A DNA stretch of 64,000 nucleotides, taken from the NCBI GenBank assembly GCA_017165825.1, contig CM029380.1, positions 9,210,587 to 9,274,586 on the forward strand. The letters run 5' to 3'. Made by a program: the position numbers and the translations under genes. The notes under the pieces were generated by a model. The model did not search any database and was not told the origin of the DNA. It saw only the letters and a list, made by a program, of their open reading frames with translations. The DNA comes from Hepsetus odoe (Eukaryota > Chordata > Actinopteri > Characiformes > Hepsetidae). Of this stretch, positions 59,223 to 64,000 are shown in pieces; the first letter of the stretch is position 1, and each line of letters begins with the position of its first letter.

Positions 59223-60800
59223 GTCAGGGAATAACTTATTGATGACCCGGTCATTCATTTTTCTGGTCTAATAGACTTTGGTTCCTTTACAATCAAATTG
59301 CCTTTAACAACCAAATTTGATTAGCAGTGAATATGAAAGTAGAATCATATATTAAAATTTTATTGGATGATAGGTGAGAGTGGGTGCCCTGTTTTATTTA
59401 AAGAACAAGGATCTATCAAAGTCTGATCTCCCAAACGCATGTAGTCTGAGGACCAAAAGATTGGTTGCCAGGGGTTGCAGTACAAAGTCATTCCTCTTCA
59501 AAGAGAGTTACTCCCTATCTAGAATTTTCAAAAGATGGTCCTGGGATGAATGAGACCAAAATATAAATAGAATTGTACTGTATTACACCCCAAAAAATAT
59601 ATATTTATATAAAAGATGATATGAAGCATGTACTTTATCTTTATAATAAACAGAGAAAACTTAACTGATGTTAGGATCATAGTCCTGTCATATTTCATCT
59701 TGTAAATTTGAGCTCTAAAATGAAAAAAAAAAAAGTTACATCAAATGTAAACTGATTTTTTTTAGATGGCTGCAGTAACACAGTCTATGTATAATTCAAA
59801 GATCTCATGGTTCTGAAATATGAGAACTTCTAAACTTAAAGATAAGCTAATCTGCAGACCAAAATTCTGATTTACTGTATGATTTTTAAATACTACATGA
59901 TTATACCATCTAAAAAAAATATATATGGTTTAAAGTTTGAATTTGTTTTTGAGGTAGTTGGACCAAATTAGAAACTGTAGTCAAAATTGCAATACAATTT
60001 ATTGTTCCTTCATTAGTATTAGTAGTACGTTTTATGTAATTGTTTATGCAGTATAACAGACAGTCTATACTTTCAAATGGTGAAAAACTATAGCAGAGTT
60101 TCTATGACAGTAACAATCAGTTGATCTGGGACCTGCCTTAAGGCACATGCACCTATTTGGTTAGAGGGAGTGGAGTCTTGAATTAATAGTGGAAACTTTT
60201 CAGTATTCCAGTACTTCCACTACAGAATGTGACTAACAAATCAAGCTGCCAGATACTACCATCAGTAGCCCAAAAGAACTTCAATATGTATGTGTGAATG
60301 GTGAAGCACCTAGCATTAAATAATATCAAAAACTGATAAAGTTTTAACTCTGACTGGGAAGCGTAGTTGGTCTCAACTATTTTTTCCCTCTGGCTGTGAT
60401 GTTGATTAATGGGATGAAGTGCAGCCTGTAATAGGTTAGTGATTTTTCCAGCATGAGGAATTTGGATTAAATCTCCTATTCTGTCCAGGATGTGTGAGAA
60501 GGAGTGCTAATGCTAAATGACCTATGATGCCGGGCCCTGCATTCCTTACTGCATGTCTCCACCTCTTAGATCAAATTAAAGCAGCACCTGTGTGGAACTA
60601 GAGTTCCACACAGGTGTAATGGTCACACTTGAGGACATGGTTATTAAGGGAATAATTAAGTGAAACAGCAAAAAACTTAATTATGTGCTCTCATGACACT
60701 ATATCATACTGTTTTCTATAGTAATGCACAATAATGCACAGTTAGAAACAGTGGTGGTCTCTGAGTATAAATTTTGACTGTACTTTTGCTTTTTTTAATA
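59223..60800 (+). other. plekha7: Intron 5, left part
   Basis: AT-rich, without exon or named repeat. A 32-base near-palindrome lies at 60585-60616 and is listed separately. Intron 5 extends past the window. Confidence 0.65.
60585..60616. repeat. Near-perfect 32-base palindrome
   Basis: CACCTGTGTGGAACT, a 2-base centre (AG), then its exact reverse complement: a perfect 15-base inverted repeat able to form a hairpin or cruciform. It is not part of a repeat family I recognise. Confidence 0.9.
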
Positions 60801-62053
60801 ACAGTATGTCAGTAAGCATTCCACAATACATACCAGTTAAATTTGGTGTTATCACTCTGACACTCTCTCATACTGGTCACTGGAAGTTCAACATGGCACC
60901 TCATGGCAAAGAACTCTCTGAAGATCTGAAAAAAAGATTTGTTGCTCTACATAAAGATGGCCTAGGCTATAAGAAGATTGTCAACACCCTGAAACTGAGC
61001 TGCAGCACTGTGGCCAAGACCATACAGCAGTTTAACAGGACAGGTTGTCTTTTGAAAATAGATGTATGAGTGCTGCCAGCATTGTTGCAGAGGTTGAAGG
61101 GGTGGGGGGTCAGCCTGTCAGTGCTCAGACCACGCCATTGCACTCTGCACCAAATTGGTCTGCATGGCTGTTGTCCCTGAAGGAAGCCTCTTCTAAAGAT
61201 GATGCACAAGAAAGTCTGCAAACAATTTGCTGAAGACAAGCAGACTAAGCACATGGATTACTGGAACCATTATCCTGTGGTCTGGTGAGACCAAGATGAA
61301 CTTATTTGGTTCAGATGGTCTCAAGCATGTGGTGGCAACCAGGTGAAGAGTACAAAGACAAGTGTGTCTTGCCTACAGTCAAGCACGGTGGTGGAAGTGT
61401 CATGGTTTAGTGCTGCCGGCACTGGGGAGCTATAGTTAAATGAGGAAACCATGAATGCTAACATGTGCTGTGACATACTGAAGCAGATCCCCTCCCTTCG
61501 GAAACTGGGCCGCAGGGCAGTATTCCAATATGATAATGACTCCAATCACACCTCAAAGATGACCACTGCCTTGCTAAAGAAACTGAGGGTAAAGGTGCTG
61601 GATTGGCCAAGCCTGACACCATCTGATGTCTCCAGACCTAAACCCTATTGAGCATCTATGAGGCATCCTCTAATGGAAGGTGGAGGAGCATGAGGTCTCT
61701 AACATCCACCAGCTCCGTGTCGTCATGGAGGAGTGGAAGAGGATTCCAGGGGTAACCTGTGAAGCTCTAGTGAACTCCATCCCAAGAGAGTTAAGGCAAT
61801 GCTGGAAAATAATGGTGGACACACAAAATATTGACACTTTGGGCACAATGTGGACATTTTTCACTTTACTGACATTAATGGCTGTGTGTTGAGTTATTTT
61901 GAGGGTACAACAAATTTACACTGTTATACAAGCCGTACACTGATTATTTTGCATTGTGTAAAAGTGGCATATCTTCAGTGTTGTCCCATGAAAAGATATA
62001 ATAAAATATTTACAAAAATGTGAGGGGTGTGCTTACTTTTGTGAGATACTGTA
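60801..62053 (+). mobile_element. Tc1-like transposon, nearly full length, inactive
   Basis: The right end CTTACTTTTGTGAGATACTGTA is intact, and the left end ACAGTATGTCAGTAAGCATT is a shortened inverse. The transposase starts MAPHGKELSEDLKKRF at 60893 with a helix-turn-helix (GLGYKKIVNTLKLSCSTV), but a stop follows at about 61067. Later pieces in other frames include QYDNDSNHTSKMTTALLKK, the second catalytic Asp region. The third box is disrupted by a small insertion, shifting PDLNPIE out of frame. The end is QCWKIMVDTQNIDTL. Several frameshifts and stops mean it is not functional. It lies in intron 5. Confidence 0.92.
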
Positions 62054-62059
62054 TGTGGT

Positions 62060-63370
62060 AACGGGAAACTGTGTAAATGGCTAAACTATTCCTTGTGTAA
62101 ATGGCTAAACTATTCCTTTTAGAGCCCAGTGCCTTTGAGTTCCATATGCTGAAGCTTGTAGATTGGCCAAAATGTGACCTTAGTGTGACAAGTGTTGCCC
62201 CTTATCCTGGGCCTGCCTGTGCAGCGTCCATCTGAGACTTAGCCCATCTGGAGGGTTATTTAGTATGTGACCCAGACTAGAAGCCTGATCCACTGCCAGT
62301 ACCACTAACAGTCCTGGAAACCATCTTACCCCTCTGGCTATTTGAAAACAGCCAGCTTTAGCACTGACAGCAGGAATACTGGTGGCTACCTTCCATTATT
62401 GTTCCCAGTGGGAAATTGTTGGTGACAGATTATGACATTCATGTTCAGACTTGACTGGCATGGGCACCATTTCACAGCCTTCTGAGTCTACATCAGTGAT
62501 GATTATTGAAATTCATATCTTTCTGGTTTTAGTTTTCCTTTGCCCAGTTTGCCTAATTAATTAGAAATGTGCCATCTAATGAAATAATATTTAACAAAAG
62601 AAACAAACATCTGTTATATTTATATTTTTTTGAAGAATTTTTTGATGAACTGCAATAGAAGTGCAGGTATTTCACTTTCATTAGCGACTCCTTAACAGTC
62701 CTAATACCTTCTTTAAGATTACTTATTACTTGTATGAGTTGCTTAAACCTGAAGTGATTGCAAGTTGCTGAGAATGGGTGCATTTAGATAGATGGAACAG
62801 GGATTCTTACTGGCTTAATAACTGTCTTCTGATACTCATGAGTAGTAACAATGTAACAGTGTAATGATTGTATTGAATTGTTAAATAATTAAATACATGC
62901 AGATATCAAAGAGCACATTCAAAGACAAGCAAACCCTTAATGAAGGCAGATAACCCCTCCTCTTAAAATGTTGCTTTCTCTCTGTGTAGCAGCAAGTGAG
63001 AAAAAACTTTTTAAAATTGTATGTAAGCAACAAAACTGCAAAATATTATGCTTTAATAACTCTATATACTTTGATGAACTGAAATAGGAAACATGAACAT
63101 GAGGAAGATTTTTACATACTTCTTAATTTTGCTACTGATCCAAGTAACTGAATTTCATATTCAATGAAATTTTATATAAATTGAATTATGCCTTTTGTGA
63201 AGTGCTTTACCACTGTTCAGGATTATTTTTGTACCATAAACCTTTAAGCAGAGTAGTTATTTCTAAGCAGTGCTGTATATGGAAATATTCTAAACAAAAA
63301 GGTGACAAATTTACAGAGGTTTATCCAGTGCAAGAAATGTCACAGAACCAATTAATTCAAATAAATCTCT
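62060..63370. other. Intron 5, nothing recognised
   Basis: A 24-base tandem duplication (TGTGTAAATGGCTAAACTAT...) lies at about 62070-62117, just after the Tc1 element. Otherwise no feature seen. Confidence 0.6.
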
Positions 63371-63373
63371 AGC

Positions 63374-63608
63374 TGTAACACTAGGGTGATAGTGTGGTCT
63401 GGATGTATACGTGCAGCCAGGGATCTGTGACCACTTTATTGAACATATCAAACATAAAAGCACCTGCACGTGTGATAATACCAACAAGAATGACTAATTC
63501 TCGACTCCGACTCATTGGGGCTTATAAAGCCATCCCCTAATGAAGCACATCTGTGTCCTGATGAGCCCAGGTGTGCTCAGTCAGAGCAGAGCGCCATCTA
63601 ACGTGACA
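63374..63608 (-). mobile_element. Diverged solo LTR, minus orientation
   Basis: Read on the minus strand it starts TGTCACG, carries 'gactgagcacacctgggctc' and a TATA-like TTATAAGCC, then AATAAAG, and ends GTGTTACA. Order and length (235 bases) match the LTR at 9709. No matching target duplication was found. Confidence 0.7.
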
Positions 63609-64000
63609 GTAGTATATGAATCTCTGTTCATTCTAACTACACTCTGTGAATCGGTATTAAATAATTTGCGTTATAATTGACAACACTTATTGAAATTTTC
63701 CTTCTTAAATACTGTTATATATATAATATGAATAAAACAGCCTGTCAAAACAATTTAATTTAATGAAAAACAGTTTTTACATAGAAAGTTACCATATTTT
63801 TTACCTTGGTTAATTTTTATTATTTTACAGTATTTTATTGGCACCCTTGCCACAGTTCAAGACCATATCTGTCTTATCAGTACTCGTTTGGCAGGGTAAA
63901 GAGCATGGGACTTGGGAAAAGTGTTTGGGCAATACACAAGTAATTTATTGTCTGTTATGAAGTTTTACTAGGTAGCTTTTCAGTATGTTAAGTTTGGAGC
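63609..64000. other. Intron 5 to window end, nothing recognised
   Basis: AT-rich sequence without an exon. The plekha7 gene is expected to continue to the right. Confidence 0.6.

Noticed and set aside
1..64000. CRISPR array, operon or prophage structure
   Set aside because: Repeats are microsatellites or dispersed transposons. The gene has spliceosomal introns, so the window is eukaryotic.

Overview
This is vertebrate nuclear DNA, almost certainly from a teleost fish and probably an otophysan (characin, catfish or knifefish type). It has long AT-rich introns with consensus splice sites and many microsatellites. The interspersed repeats are of fish type: tRNA-derived SINEs, Tc1-like transposons, RTE- and L2-like LINE fragments, solo LTRs and a hAT-type MITE. 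No bacterial or organellar gene structure was seen.

The only protein-coding gene I can support is the 5' part of plekha7 (pleckstrin homology domain containing A7, an adherens-junction adaptor) on the + strand. Exons 1-3 (1140-1222, 1319-1395, 1569-1626) sit in a CpG-rich promoter island. A 49-kb intron 3 follows, then exon 4 (50700-50783) and exon 5 (59111-59222). Together they encode residues 1-138: two WW domains and the start of the linker before the PH domain. The PH domain and the rest of the gene lie beyond the right edge.

Inside intron 3 are two short open segments that look like alternative first coding exons. One is at 12651-12778, with an N-terminus beginning MGTCCSC that fits N-myristoylation and palmitoylation. 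The other is at 25533-25603, beginning MWNHQGYSEY. Both end at a GT donor in phase 2, as exon 3 does, so each could splice in frame to exon 4. The products would lack WW1 and the Trp-bearing half of WW2. A TATA-bearing stretch at 44.1-44.5 kb is a weaker candidate for a non-coding first exon. These alternative starts are the most interesting signal in the window and are inferred from sequence only.

The remaining DNA is the 5' flank (1 to about 860) and intron, much of it transposon debris. Named families are: SINE-A (ten copies, minus and plus); SINE-B (three copies); repeat C (a common teleost repeat with a tRNA-like end, four copies); an LTR family (one copy with a perfect 5-bp target duplication, another with a near-perfect one); two Tc1-type non-autonomous elements in opposite orientation; three to four other Tc1-like relics; an RTE-type LINE (about 1.7 kb, minus) with two further fragments; an L2-like LINE relic with an LTR and a SINE nested in it; and one 85-bp hAT-type MITE with an 8-bp target duplication. 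None of the transposon reading frames is intact.
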